A DNA stretch of 64,000 nucleotides from positions 37,129,204 through 37,193,203 of the forward strand of contig NC_041708.1 of assembly GCF_900700375.1 (NCBI RefSeq), written 5' to 3'. Within the stretch, counting starts at the first letter, position 1. Every line of letters starts with the position of its first letter. Made by a program: the position numbers and the translations under genes. Positions 15,001 through 27,000 of the stretch are shown here, piece by piece. Below the pieces are notes generated by a model. That model had not been told where the DNA came from. It saw only the letters and a program-made list of their open reading frames with translations, and did not search any database. The DNA comes from Denticeps clupeoides. Its lineage: Eukaryota > Chordata > Actinopteri > Clupeiformes > Denticipitidae.

Positions 15001-18000
15001 CAGAATGGAGCCGATCCCACACAACCCCGTCCAGCCGCATACGCCAGCGTCTCATACGACCCGTGTTCCAATGTGACCAATCACAATGATTGAACCTAGG
15101 TGCTGACAAGCTGCATGTGGTTGTGGGAGTGGTTTAAAGACCGATGAGATGCGCACAATGTACAATGGTGTCATGCTGATGGTGATCTAGAAATAGTGCC
15201 TGTATGAATGACTTTGAGGGTTTTAGGTGGTTTGCGGTTAACAACCGGCACAAGTCCATGTACAGAGGCCAGTCACAATAGTGCAAGAAAGTCACTAAAT
15301 GAAAGGATATTCCGGATCAGACACAGAATTTGGCAGCGCCAATGCCAGGAAAAGGTGGTCGACGTGCCAACCTGTAACCGGCGTCCATCAGTAAATAAGC
15401 CACAGATGGCTGCATGACCAGGCATTCAACTCAGACCTGTCAACAACGGGCTCTTTTATACAGAACAGAGGGAAATAACACAGAATCACATGTCTGTTCT
15501 CTAGTCTGCAAAGAAGCGTATACAGAAAAAAAGACTTTTATTCGTAATCTATGTAGACCAGGAGTGGAACAAGAAAAATGTTGGATGTGCTTTCAATCAC
15601 TAAGAAGATCCAAACGACAAAGTGCAAGACAATAAATCTCTCAAAATAGTGGCAGTGGTGGCCTAGAGGGTAAGGAAGTGGACTTGTAACCTAAGGGTTG
15701 CGGGTTCAAATCTCGAACCGCCAAGGTACCACTAAGTACCGTCTCCACACACTGCTCCCTGCTCCCCGGGGAGCAGCGGTGGCCTAGCGGTTAAGGAAGC
15801 GGCCCCGTAATCAGAAGGTTGCTGGTTCGAATCCCAATCCGCCAAGGTGCCACTGAGGTGCCACTGAGCAAAGCACCGTCCCCACACACTGCTCCCCTGT
15901 GTATCACATGTGACAATCACTTGACTTTATCTTTATCTTCACTTTTCACATTCAGAAACAACGCTTTATCGAGATGGACCGGCCACATCGCAGTGATTTT
16001 ATATGTTGTGCCTAAAAAGAGCAGCAGTCCAGGGCGACGTCCACAGCCAGGGCTGGATAGAAGGCTGGATATGAACCCAGGACAGATCAGCGGCGCAGAC
16101 CAATTTGCTGGAGATGTGACATTACGATGAAAAACACACCGTCGGGAAGAGTTTGAGTCCCAAATACACGACATCAGTTTTGACTCACAACGCAGTTTTA
16201 AAAGTAAAAAAATGTGCAGTTCTCAGGTTAAGAGTGAAAAGCCACTGGTGGTCCTCCTTCTATTCACCTGCTTCGCCAAAAAAAAAGATAAGGAAAACTT
16301 GACCAACAAGGCAACAAAATGAAAGGGGTCAAAAATCAGCACAGCAAACTAACTGGGAATATATCGGTATCAGAACACGCATTCATGTTCTGCCAAAAGA
16401 AGGGGTAAAGGAACCTATTAAAACGCACACCACAGCACAACACCCAGTGCACACAGTGAAACGTGTCCTCTGCTTTTAGCCGCCTTAGCCATAACTATAA
16501 CTGTAGCTACTAGTGTTATAATTATAGCCTTTTCTAAACGCACATTCCTTTTTACAATAAAACGTTGTAAATGGATCGTGGGGAGTGTTCAGCTGTAGTG
16601 GCAATATTCTCTCACCTCAGTCGTTCGAGGCTGAGCTCAGAAAATGTGAACATGCTCACCTTATTGCACTTCAACTTGAACTCTAATGTATACCGATTTT
16701 GGCATCAGCAAATGAGTTGTGCTATCTATAGATGTCTACATAGATTACTTTTATTTTATTTAGACATTTTCTAACTGTAATAAATTATAGCTTCTATAAT
16801 GTTATTTTGGATCGTTGCAACCCTAGTCCCTGATTGCACAGGTCCATTGGTACCCATAAATCTTAATAGTCTTGGGTCTCCGTGCCCACTGTTTTATACA
16901 CCTGACCAAAGTGGTAGGTCTTCCTACATGGATGCTACATGGAAAAACGTGGCTGAATAAGACATTTCCCAGGCATAAAAAAGCCCTGGTCAGTGGCCTC
17001 CGGGGTCTTGTTTCATTGCTTCCGCAGTACTCAGCTCCCACGTCCTATAATAAAACATAATAAGGGGTGGGGCCAAGAGCAAAGTCAAGGATCCTTCCAG
17101 GACGGGTCCTTCAGAGGTTAGGGAAAGGTCCATTCTATGATTCAAAAAACAAGATGGAGGTGTCAGCGTTGAGCGTAAATAGGTAAATATAATCGAAGGA
17201 TGTGGGCTTTGGTAGGCTCTGAAGGACCCTAGACTTTGGAACAGCCCTTCTTTGGGATTTGAGGAATTTATCCTTGTAAGGATCTTTTCCTTGCCGAAAC
17301 GCTTCCGTCCGGGCACATTTCCTTACACGAAGAATTTCTCACTTTGCTTTGCAGGATAAAAACTGATTGTTTATATCTGCATGTTCAATGGACACTTCCT
17401 CCTTTTCTTGGTCTGCCCAGGTCTATGAATAGTCTCCCTCCCTCAGATAATGCTCACCTTAACACACAGACACAGTCAGGTTCCAGTAACTGTGAGCCAT
17501 TGTTCCAGGGAAAAGTTTGGAGGGTCGTTGCCGTTGGCAACACTGCCATCGACGTTCGTCCAGATATTGTTCTTGGATTTCGGATGGTGGCAAATACGCT
17601 CAGGGCTGAGAACATGGCTTCCTACCCCAGCAGGAAATGGCCTCTAAACTTATACAATGCTTCCCACAGGCCCGCGGACATCCATGGAGAGCTGCTGAGC
17701 CAGATAAATGAGTTCTTGTGTGGTCCATCTGTGGTTAAGCCCGGGTCAGGCTAAGACCCTCTGAGCTAAAACAACACCCATCCAATATCTGGGCCTTTTG
17801 CAGCAATCCCCGGACCTCTGTCCTTCTGCGTTAAAGAGCAGCTGTGTTATGAGGAGATGTCGCTTAATATAGCCCTGATATAGAAGAACGTTCTCTCCAC
17901 CACGAGGTGGGGGCAGCAGTTAACCCAGGAAAACAGACAGTCCCCCCCAAAAATAGTCTGTGTTGCATAAAAAGGCCGGGCTGGTAACGAGGAGCAGATG

Positions 18001-20350
18001 CCTCACCTTCGCTGCTGGCCGCGCTCTTCAGGGACCTGGTGGGCGTGTGATCCGTGCCGGAGCTCACGTCGGAGGAGACGCTGGAGCTCCCTTTACCTGT
18101 TGCCACAAAACAGCACAGCAGGTAGAGCGTCAAGGCGGGATCCACAATTGACTCCACAATTAAAATTTTTTTAGACCAGAACTGCCATTATGTTTTCAAT
18201 GCTCCAGAATTCGACATTGTTGCCATTTCGATATCTCAGCTGCTCCAGCTTCGCCATTTTTGATCAGATTTGGGGAAAGACACGAACAGGGAGGACCGCC
18301 TGGTTTATGACATTTACATTTAAGGCATTTACATAATGACATCTGATGCCACAAAAATCATAAATTTCAACAAGAATCTCTCTTCCCTTCCTTCACAGAG
18401 CCATTCTTCGCTCAATCCATCCTTTTCACTCTACATTTACAGCATTTACTAGACGCCCTTATCCAGAGTGGCTTACAATCAGTAGTTTGAGGGACAATCC
18501 CCCCCTGGAGACACACTGGGTTATGTGTCCTGCTCAGGGACACAATGGTAGTAAGTGGGGTTTGAACCTGGGTCTTCTGAAGACACCCTATATGGAAAAA
18601 ATATTGGGTCATGCTGGGTCACTGAAGCGCATATCAATGGGATGGAGTGGTGAACCAATGTGACCTCCTGATGATCCTCGGATGCACCTTTCTTCTTGTC
18701 TTTCCCTTCAAAAATGCATTTAGTCCCATTGAGATGATGCAGCTTATAATAAATAATAAAACCAGACCACAAGGGACCCAGTGCAAGATGCATTTTTGAG
18801 TTACTTACACACACACATAGTGATCAAAATGAAAAGCATCTTATTATGCAGGTGGGAGGGCACTTATCACCAATTGTCACATTTGCCCTGTGACAACGTG
18901 CTGCAGTGACATCACCGAGGAAGAACATCTGCTAACGCTTCCGCCGCTGCTCGAGTCGAGCTAGCGTGGCCTCAGCAGACCTCCAGAACACCCGGCAGCC
19001 TGGAGAAATGGGGCTTGGACCGTCACTTCGCAATAAATCCACTGCAGAGCCCGAGCCCACAACACCACTTACACAGTTTCAGGAACAATAACAGTGAAAC
19101 GCATCCCAGGAATGGATGGGTTCATAAAGGCAAACACAGACGTCCTGATGACCTGCCTCTACAGGCATTCACCATTACGATCAAGAGCTTTTATTACAGG
19201 AGGGATGTTTGTATGGCGACCAGATGTTAAACTGGCCCACAGATAGTCGCTCCTCTTGCCGCAGTGAAATGTTTAGCTGGTCTCGAGCGTAATTTACCCA
19301 GCGAGCTACACGTAAAGCCGTAAACATCACTCACGCCGAGGTCGTACGTGGTTTCCTCCAGGCTATGTGTTGCCAGATTGGGTGGTGTTGGATTCAGTTT
19401 TTGCTTGCATGTGGCGATCATAAATCGAGGAGTCCATTTCCGTATGTGGCAGCCAGTGGTTCAATACTTTTTCTGTATTTTGGTGAAATTTGGGGCTGAA
19501 ATGCTATAAATATCTGGCAACACAGTGAACCATGCCCCCCCAACAATGAGATTTCCCAGGACACGCCGTTTCACCGTCTGTAGCTTTAAATGCTAATGAG
19601 GAGGAGAACGGCCAATAGAGGTTGAGGGAGCATTCGCGGAAATGACGTCATCAACACCGTTCACCAACCACAATGTTTGGCACAGACAGGAAGTAGTGTC
19701 GGCGTTTTTTTCAGAAAAAATAAAACAAACCCGCTGGCTCTTCAGAGTCTCGCATGACGGAAGTAAAAAATTTTTTTACATCTAATCACCGAGCGAGTGC
19801 AATGCTCTGCACGTTTGGAAGGCCTGATGATCGGAGGACGTAATGTTTTAGGGGAGGGGCGAGAAATTCTCTGGGCGGAAAAAACGTGAGAAACGGGAGG
19901 TAACCTTTCCCCTTATGACGTCACAAGGGGACAAATTCCAGCTGCCGCTCTCTGAACGATGCGATGCAGAATGACCACACTTTATTTACATATCGCCATT
20001 TCTAGCCACTGCAGGACCATAGACCGGCTAGAGCAACTCGTATTAATGTTCAATCATCTCACAGTCACATTTTCCTTGTAAAGTACAATAAACGATCATT
20101 CTGTCCAGTTGTGGGATAATATAGTTAAATGCGACCACATCCAGAATGAGGTAAGTCCGGCTGGGGATCCGTGGCCATGAGAAGATGCTGCTGCTCCACC
20201 TCGGCTTTCTCCAGGGACTCCCAGCTCGTCCTGCGCGATTTCTCCCCGTCAGGCGCAATAACCACGCTGCTGGAGAACCCACGATCACACCACCCGCGCC
20301 TGGACCCGCTTACCCTCGCTCCCGTCCGGCTTGCCGTGGTTCGCGCCCAT
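1896..20350 (-). CDS. fbxl7: F-box and leucine-rich repeat protein 7 (FBXL7)
   Basis: This is the substrate-recognition subunit of an SCF (SKP1-CUL1-F-box) ubiquitin ligase. Coding exons: 20350-20314 (starts MGANHGKPDGSEG), 18096-18007 (Ser-rich, contains SSDVSSGTDHTPT), 4530-3970 and 2632-1896. All junctions are GT-AG and in phase; they sum to 1425 nt, 474 residues, close to the roughly 491 known for the mammalian protein. The F-box spans about residues 97-142 (contains TNQLCRCARVC, DPRLW). LRRs follow to the C-terminus, with repeats such as CRRLTDRGL and CEGLTDHGLGHL, ending VIEHTVPAFY like the mammalian VIEHTNPAFF. Introns are about 2.2, 13.5 and 1.3 kb; the long one holds most of the repeats in the first 18 kb. 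The last two exons are far more GC-rich than the flanking DNA, which creates long antisense shadow frames. Family assignment is near certain; the exon boundaries are read from consensus sites and phase. Confidence 0.96.
2704..2856 (-). repeat. SINE family A, tRNA head missing
   Basis: Reverse-oriented copy of the SINE that carries CACCGTCCCCACACACTGCT and a tail read here as AGTGAAGTGATTG. The tRNA-like head is absent. It lies in the last intron of fbxl7, about 70 bp upstream of the final exon's acceptor. Confidence 0.75.
4617..4808 (-). repeat. SINE family B copy
   Basis: Reverse copy of a second tRNA-headed SINE. It contains a head-like segment ending GGGTTTGAACCTGGGTC and the tail read as ACATTTACAGCATTTACC plus CTTATCCAGAGCGACTTAC. 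It is almost full length and lies about 90 bp upstream of the acceptor of fbxl7 coding exon 3. Confidence 0.8.
5097..5837 (+). mobile_element. Possible solo LTR, split by a SINE
   Basis: The segment starts TGTTACG and ends GTGTAACA, like the TG...CA ends of many Gypsy-type LTRs. It contains CTATATAAAG (about 5237) and AATAAA (about 5790) in the right order for an LTR promoter and polyadenylation signal. A family A SINE (5398-5636) interrupts it. No coding part is attached and no clear target duplication was found, so it would be an old solo LTR. Family assignment is tentative. Confidence 0.4.
5398..5636 (-). repeat. SINE family A, near full length
   Basis: Reverse copy running from the tail (AGTGAAGTGATTGTCACATG) to the tRNA-like head (CCGCTAGGCCACCACTG). 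It is inserted in the LTR-like segment at 5097-5837. Confidence 0.8.
7385..7628 (+). repeat. SINE family A, near full length
   Basis: The head GTGGCCTAGCGGTTAAGGAA and GGTTCGAATCCC have the look of RNA polymerase III A and B boxes of a tRNA. The body contains GTACCGTCCCCACACACTGC and the tail ends in CAGTCACTTCGCTTT. It is a tRNA-derived SINE, not a functional tRNA gene. Confidence 0.82.
7833..9618. mobile_element. Inverted-repeat element with internal minisatellite
   Basis: The left end ATGCCGGTGTTCTGCCCT (7833-7850), followed by CTTTTGCTACC, is repeated in inverse orientation at the right end (about 9590-9618, AGGGCAGAACACCGGCAT) with near-perfect match over about 28 bp. The interior is a 24-unit tandem array plus short flanks that again carry CTGCTACC-like words. 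There is no coding capacity. This fits a non-autonomous DNA transposon; the superfamily is unknown because no clear target duplication is visible. Confidence 0.65.
8000..9475. repeat. 62-bp minisatellite, 24 units
   Basis: The unit contains AGGAAGCAGTTTCTGGCAGC, ATAAAACTACGTGTAAAAAT and CTGCTACCCCACTAAAAACT. The word GGAAGCAG (or its GGAAGGAG variant) begins at 8002 and the last full unit starts at 9428. That is exactly 23 periods of 62 bp with no net length change. Units differ only by point variants (AATCTG/ATTCTG/ATATGC, TGTAA/TGAAA). Confidence 0.95.
10100..10207 (+). repeat. SINE family B fragment (3' half)
   Basis: Contains CCTGAGCAAGACACTTAAG, GGGACTGTCCCTG and the tail CTGGATAACGGCGTCTAATA. 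The tRNA-like head is missing. Confidence 0.65.
12027..12064. repeat. (TG)n microsatellite
   Basis: An uninterrupted TG dinucleotide run of about 19 units inside the long fbxl7 intron. Confidence 0.95.
13140..13620 (-). mobile_element. Tc1/mariner-like transposase remnant
   Basis: The minus-strand frame at 13345-13184 reads VQELVDALVQVWEEIPQETI followed by RRCREVIQARGGHTPY. I recognise this as the C-terminal style of Tc1-like transposases in fish. The flanking plus-strand sequence to about 13620 looks like the rest of a decayed copy. No terminal repeats were seen. Confidence 0.55.
14340..14791 (+). mobile_element. Tc1-like deletion derivative, copy 1
   Basis: Starts CAGTACAGGCCAAAAGTTTGG next to a TA and ends with the inverse CCAAACTTTTGGCCTGTACAG. 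The inner part keeps only the 3' piece of a transposase frame (SPDLNPIQMVWGELDP, LWELLQDCWRSI). It has the same internal deletion junction (AACAAAAAGTGGAGACCTG) as the copy at 49690-50184. Confidence 0.85.
15652..15946 (+). repeat. Two SINE family A copies head to tail
   Basis: A first head and body (from 15652, GTGGCCTAGAGGGTAAGGAA) stops near 15770 within CACACACTGCTCCC. A second, better preserved copy starts at about 15774 (GCAGCGGTGGCCTAGCGGTT) and runs to the tail at about 15946. The second has most likely inserted into the first. Confidence 0.75.
18432..18582 (-). repeat. SINE family B copy
   Basis: Reverse copy from the tail ACATTTACAGCATTTACTAG to the B-box-like GGGTTTGAACCTGGGTC. 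The outer end of the tRNA-like head is missing. Confidence 0.75.
19540..20092 (-). mobile_element. TTAA-MITE family copy, reverse
   Basis: On the minus strand it reads the same landmarks as the copies at 1.5 and 30.9 kb: ATGATTGAACATTAATACGA, TATGGTCCTGCAGTGGCTAG, ATTTGTCCCCTTGTGACG, CCAAACATTGTGGTTGG and CATTAGCATTTAAAGC. It keeps an interior of about 550 bp that the 342-bp copy lacks. It lies about 220 bp downstream (in gene orientation) of fbxl7 coding exon 1, inside intron 1. Confidence 0.65.
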
Positions 20351-20520
20351 CCTGCGGAGCGCACAGCCGGCGACATCCGAGCCGCACTCCGCTCCTCGCC
20401 TCCCCGTCCGGACCAAGTCCTGTCCTTCCCCGCCGCCGGAGGGGCAGGACCGCCGGAGCGTTAAAGAGACCGCGGCGAGCCGCGCAGAGCAGTGCATAAC
20501 GCGGGCTCCTTAAGTTCACA
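20160..20520 (-). promoter_or_regulatory. fbxl7: CpG-rich fbxl7 5' region
   Basis: A sharply GC- and CpG-rich block surrounds the fbxl7 start codon (20350), with AT-rich DNA on both sides. This is the usual picture of a CpG-island promoter and 5' UTR. No TATA box was identified; the exact transcription start cannot be set by eye. Confidence 0.5.
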
Positions 20521-20970
20521 TGTCCCTTGGTCTCTGGAGGTCAAAGTTTAAATGCGAGAATGCAACATTTATTTAAAAAAAAAAAAAAATCTACTAGATC
20601 TTTCAAAATAGATAAATAAAGACAAAACATGTATTTATTTTGGCATTTTATGAAAATCAAGTCTTGCAGCTTTTTTTTGGTCTCTGCCAGTCTAAGTTTA
20701 AGTGTGAGAATTTAGTTCCATCTAGAGCTTTATATATAATTTTTTATATATATATATATATAAATAAATCAAGTCTTGCAGCTTTCTTTTGGTCTTTACA
20801 AACCAAAGGTTAAGTGTGACACCTGTGCACAACAAGCTTGGCAGATCCCCAACGTAAATTTATTTATTTATTTTAACGGATAAGTCAACCAATAAGAGAG
20901 CTTCTAAATTTAGAATGTAGATCCTATTAAGCAACCGCTGGTAGGTCATTTTATAAACACACTTTCGATC

Positions 20971-20976
20971 TTTATT
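20971..20976 (-). terminator. MED1-like gene polyadenylation signal
   Basis: TTTATT on the plus strand reads AATAAA on the minus strand, 26 nt past the stop codon (21005-21003). This gives a very short 3' UTR and supports the gene ending here rather than continuing into a long C-terminal exon. Confidence 0.6.
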
Positions 20977-21002
20977 TAATAAATGTATGTTTAAAAGGCG
21001 TA

Positions 21003-24000
21003 TCAGTGCGAGAACACAGCGACAGACGCTACAGGGCAGGGGTCAGCAGGAGCTTCTGTATTTGCATCGTTCCCTTCCGGTGCAGACGTTACAGACATGA
21101 CATAAAAACCCTGAGAAGAAGGCGGAGTGGCCGTGGCCTTGCTGCCGGGGCTCGGGCACGAGTTGCTGCTGGCGGGGGGACCGGCCTCGGCGTCCTCGGC
21201 CACGTCAGCCGTGTGGCATGGCGCGGCTTTGGCGAGATTCTTGTGTATTGCCCTCATCGTAATGGGGACCGACATGCATCTGCAAAAACAAAGAAAGTGC
21301 GCACAGAGCTTCACTTTGAGGCTCCTCCAAGAAGAGCTCTTCACCACGCTCCACCCCGTTCACGTCTGGATCTCTATAGATCCCAGGTTTTTCAAATTTG
21401 GATTATTTATTCCATCCTGCCAAAAAACTGCAACGCCACTTTACATCATCCCAGAGAGATTACTTCCATTTAGATCCTTTAAAATAAAACATGGAAACCA
21501 AATCTGCATATTACCGAGCCATTTTCCCCATGCTCAAACTAATATACACACACACATTATTAAATGGAGGGGTGAATGCAGATTAACCAAACCAGATTAA
21601 TTAAAGAAAAAAAAAAAAGAAAAAATTAGTACCGGGTCATGACCCTGGAAATGTACTCATCTGCAGACGAATCAATCAATTCCGGCGCGAACAAGCGGCA
21701 GTGCACCCGCCGGCAGTCGGCCAGAGTCACGAACACTGAAGCGGAGGGACAGCAAGGGGTCACCAGCATGCCGCCAAGGGCGTGGCAGACCCGCCTCAGC
21801 TGGCCTCTCGGATAAGACACTTACAAACCGCCAGGGAGCTTCTGTCGGGGACGTGGAACGTCACGGAGAAGCTGGAACCGGACTCAGGGCGGAGCTCGCA
21901 GAACAGGTGGCATGGCGATTCTGGAGGAAGAGCAACAGGGAACTGGGGCGCGGTTCAGATCGACGTTATCGGTGATAATGCAACCGCGCGCGCGAACCTG
22001 AGAACCGCCGCAGGCCGCTGAGGCAGCTGCTCAGCAGTATGTTGGCGGCCGACTGATGCCGAAGGAGCTCCAGAATCGGGAAAACGTGGCCAGGGTGGGT
22101 GAAGGGGACCAAGTCAACCAGGCAGCCTTCCCATGATTCCCCAGCCCATGCCGATCCAGACAGAACATACCTGTGCACCTGATTACCTGGGAGAGTCTGA
22201 GGAAAAAGCATGAACACCATGAACATCATAAACTGAAATATATATTTTAATTTCCTTGTAGTAATGAAATTGTGACGAGTCAGATGAATCTGAAATCCAC
22301 CTGCTCAAAGAGAACTTCTTCAGCGGTCCAGGATTCCTTACAGTCGCTTCCCACCAACAACTGGGGCAGTGGCTCCCACTGCTGGTCAGATTTTGTCACT
22401 GCAATCTCTGTAACGGCCATTCACGTTACAAACGTCATTTGAATGACTGAAGAAGTGACCGTCATTGTGAAACACCGGGATTTGAACCGGCAACCTTCCG
22501 ATTACGGGGCCGCTTCCTTAACCGCTAGGCCACCGCTGCCCCGTGCAAGTCTTCATTTAGCAATATCGGCATATCGGTTAGATTCAAATTTAAACTATGA
22601 AGTAGATTAGTTAGTAGCGACAAGAAAGAAAGGTCACTGTCACCCGTGATCCGGCTGATGCGCTGGATGACCGAGGAAGACAGGGGCACCGGCGGCTGCA
22701 GTTTCAGCAGGAAGGTGGCTGGCAGCGCCTCAGACGTCACTTCACCGAGAGCACTGAACAAGGGCAGGCTGCATCAAACACATACAGCACGAACAGTTTA
22801 CAATCTCAGGTTTCAATCGCCAGTAATATTTTGCATCACCCCGGGTACCAAATTCGCACTGGTATCCATGCCGGAATTCCAGTTTCGCCTCTGCCGATTC
22901 ATGGAATTTGACATTTTCAACAAGCAGGAGCAGGAGCGCTGTCTGGGGTCGGGCCACGCTCACATGGTAAGTGTCTGGTCTATAGTACTCACCCTCGCCG
23001 TACGAATCGCTGCTTGATTTGACGCGCCGTTTCGGTGTCTGTAGCTTTAAATGCTAATGTGGAGGCGAGCGGCCTATAGAAGTGGAAGTTGAGGTGCTAG
23101 TAGCCTAGTGTGTAACACACTCGCCTATGAACCAGAAGACCCAGGTTCAAATCCCACTTTCTGCCATCGTGTCCCTGAGCCAGACACTTAACCCTGAGTG
23201 GGGACTGTCCCCTGTAACTACTGAGTGTAAGGCGCTCTGGATAAGGGTGTCTGGTAAATAATGTAAATGTAGAAGTTGAGCGGGCATTCGCAGAAATTAC
23301 GTCAACATCATGCACCAACCACAATGTTTGGCGCAATATTTAGCCGTGTCCAGAAAGAAAATATTGAACCCACTGGTTCCTTTTACATCCAGTCACCGAG
23401 CTACTGAAACGCTTCGGATTGACGCAGTGTCAATTATAAAGTCCAGTTTATCACAGAGTCCCCCTGTTAGACACAGACAGAGTTAAATTCACCAGTTAGG
23501 CTGTCCTAGTTAGGGTACCGGGCCACTGTAGCACCAATATACCACTATAACCACAGATTTCAGTATCGGTCGTACAGTGCAACCGTCTGCCGCTGCTTCT
23601 GTTTGTTTTTCTGCGAGACACGGAATCAAGCACCCAGACTACTGGCAGACCCCAGTGATCAGACCAGCAAATAAATCCTGGTTCCTGACAACTGCTTTAC
23701 AAGGACATACCATGAAACAAACCAGAGGGTCACCACAGCCACCACCACCGTTACAACTACAGCTTCAGGGATCTTCAAATGGACCAGTAACATCATTATG
23801 GACACGTAATCTAGACCATGACACTGACTACATCCTGGACTTCTCCAACCCTACAACTGCACTGACACCATTTGCAGGCTCACTCTACCCTGGAAGGGGG
23901 TCCCTCTCTGTATCACTGTGTGTGCAGAAGGGTCAAGTGTGGGGGGTGTCAACTGTAGGGCCTGTCAAAGCCCATTGAGAAGTACTGTATGTGATTTTGG

Positions 24001-27000
24001 GCTTTATAAGAAATACATGTTGTTGTTGGTAGTATACTCTTACCCAAGAGGGCCGAGCTGAGGTGGCAGCGGGATGAGAGACGCCAGCTGCAGGGTGTGA
24101 GCCGTGCAGCTGGTGCCCACAGTCACCACGGCAACCTGGCTGAGCGCATCCTCACCTGCACGATAAAGCAGATCACACATGCACCACAGGTTCATATTCC
24201 ATTCTTTAAAACAATACGAACCAAACACTGGCTGCAAAGAAGGATTTTAAGTCACACTCGTTCATAAGAATTTTAAAACTAGATAATTTGAAGAACGTGA
24301 TCACATTTCCTATAACTTCCAATTTTATGTTGCCCTTGCAATGTGATTGATTCAACACAGCACTCACCCACCTGGACAGTCGGAAGGGAAATGATGTTAA
24401 AATGCTTTTCATTGACTACAGTTCAGCATTTAACACGATAATCCCTTCCACACCCGCCACCAAGCTGGAGCGCCTGGGACTCAGCTCATCTCTGTCACAT
24501 CCTAACCAGGAGACCACAGGCAGTAAGGATGGGGGGACATGTCTCAACCTCCATCACCCTCAGCACTGGAGCCCCCCAGGGCTGTGTTTTGAGCCCCCTG
24601 CTCTACTCTCTGTACACCCACGACTGTACAGCCACTACTAACTCCACCACCATCATCAAGTTTGCTGACGACACTGTCGTGGTGGGCCTGATCTCTGATA
24701 ACGACGAGACGGAGGTTGGAAATCTGGTGAACTGGTGCCAGAGGAACCTGAACGTCAGCAAGACAAAGGAGTTAAAAGTAGGAGAGGACCTACCAGACCC
24801 CTCTCATCAACAGGAGCCCAGTGGAGAGAGTTGACAGCTTCCGTTACCTCGGTGTTAACATCACGCAGGACCTGTCATGGTCCTGTCACATCAACACTGT
24901 GGTGAAAAAGGCCCGGCAGCATCTCTACCACCTCAGATGCCTGAGAGACTTCAGACTGCCCTCCAAGGTGCTCAAGAACCTCTACTCCTGCACCATAGAG
25001 AGCATCCTGATGGGAAACATCTCAACCTGGTTCAGGAACAGCACCATGCAGGACAGGTGAGCCCTACAGAGGGTGGTTCGATCAGACGAACGCATCATCC
25101 GTACCAAGCTCCCTGACCTTCAATCCATCTACAGCAAACGGTGCTGGACCAGGGCCAGGAAGATAGTGAAGGACCTCACCCACCCCAGCAATGGACTCTT
25201 CTCTCTGCTGCGATCAGGGAAGCGCTTCCACTCCCTGAAGTCCAACACAGAGAGAATGAGGAGGAGCTTCTTCCCGCAGTCCATACGAGCTCTCAACAAC
25301 AACACTACATAGATCTCCAAAACACTTTGAATCACTTCTGGACTCAATCCCCCCAGAATTTTGCACAAATTTTCTCTTTACAGATTTGCATGTTACACAT
25401 GTTTTATGTTTAAAAACATAAAATTGCAATATTTGCATATTGGTTCATTGTATACGTGCAAAATTTGCAATACTGTGGTCTGTAGCAGTCGCTAAAGCCT
25501 TTCACTGCATATCATACCGTTTAATAGTTAAAATGTGCCATGGTGCCAAACCCAGGAAAAACGAATGCTGCAATTAGGTTTCTGCACACTTGTGCAACCA
25601 GCTTTGTTCCAGGATATAAGACACATTAAAAGGTGGGACATTTGGCGATTAATTTTTTTTTTTTTTTTTGTTTGAATGACCTCTTTCACCACTAAGGAAA
25701 CAGACCCGTAATCAAAAGGTTGAAGGCGGATCCCGAACCGCCATGGTGCCACTGAGCAAAGCACCGTCCCCACACGGTGCTCCCCGGGCGCCTGTCATGG
25801 CCGCCAACTGCTCACCAGGGTGATGGTTCAATGACACCGTGTGCTGTGCTGCAGTGTTTCACAATGACAATCGCTTCACTTTCTTACCCGTTTGGGACGT
25901 GAACGATAACGCATCAGACGGACTGATGTAATACTGAATCCTCATTGGGCCTCCTGTCCAAAGAAAACAAGGTCCTCCATCTGCCTCATATTATGTCTTT
26001 GCAGGTAGATTTTGGCTTTTGGCAGAGTCCCACCTTCCTGACCAGCAGTGACCCTGCCAGTTCTTCCATTCAGGATCATGTCGAGCTGGACGTCCCTCTC
26101 ACTCAGCAATCTACAGTAGACGCAGGGGTCAAAATGGTGCGGATTTACGCTCCCTCGCGTTCTTGAACCTTCTCGATCACCTGGGCAAGTGAGATATGGT
26201 CAACAGGTCCTTCTCCAGGAACTGCAGGGCCGTGTACATCTTAATCTTGGTGTCACTGTCACACAGCAAATTTATTTAAAAAAACCCCACAGAATTACCA
26301 CAAACAGCAGAACGGTTCAATTTCAGAGCGAAACTGGTCGTAAGCACTTGTCCCCCGGGATGTTGTAGAGGGAGGCCAGGTCTTCTAACTTCGTAGAGAA
26401 CGCCTCAAAGTTCTTCATTCTGCCCAAGCGCATCGGACAGGGTCCAGAATCAGCCGGGCGAACGCCGCCGCAGGGCAGACCTTCATTCCGGCAGGAGCTC
26501 ACCTTAACAACTCCGCGAGCGACGCGCTGGACTGGCGGACGAAAGCAGACGGACGTTAAACCTGGCACACTGGCGGCGGTGGAGATGTCGAGCCAGACCT
26601 ACCACTGGGGGTTCGCCGTGCTGCGCCACCTTCACGTCACGCACGCCGCCGTCCGGCTGCAGCAGCACCTCCAGGTAGAAGAGATCCGCGGTGAGGTAGC
26701 AGGCCGTCTCGGTGGGGCTCAGGTGAGATCCCAGCCTGGCGGGGGGGGTTGAAAATGAACGTCATCTGCAGTAATGTGCAAAAATGTTTCCAACCGGTAG
26801 GTCTAAAATTGTTCAGGAATCACGGAATCCAACAAATAAAATGGATCCCGATGTAAAACGTGGAATGGTGTTTAATTGGTGTGTTTCCTGTTGAGGCGGG
26901 ACTTTCGCACCAACAATGCAATGTAAATGCGATGGTGAAGAGGCGGTCCGTGTCAAATCCAAACCACTTGATGGATCGATTCCACACAGTTCAGGAAACT

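Noticed and set aside
17344-17754. 136-residue plus-strand frame in the long fbxl7 intron
   Set aside because: No family resemblance, no conserved motif and no poly(A) or splice context.
23577-23978. 133-residue plus-strand frame
   Set aside because: Low-complexity Pro/Gln stretch with no recognisable domain, inside an intron of the MED1-like gene on the other strand. It could be repeat debris.
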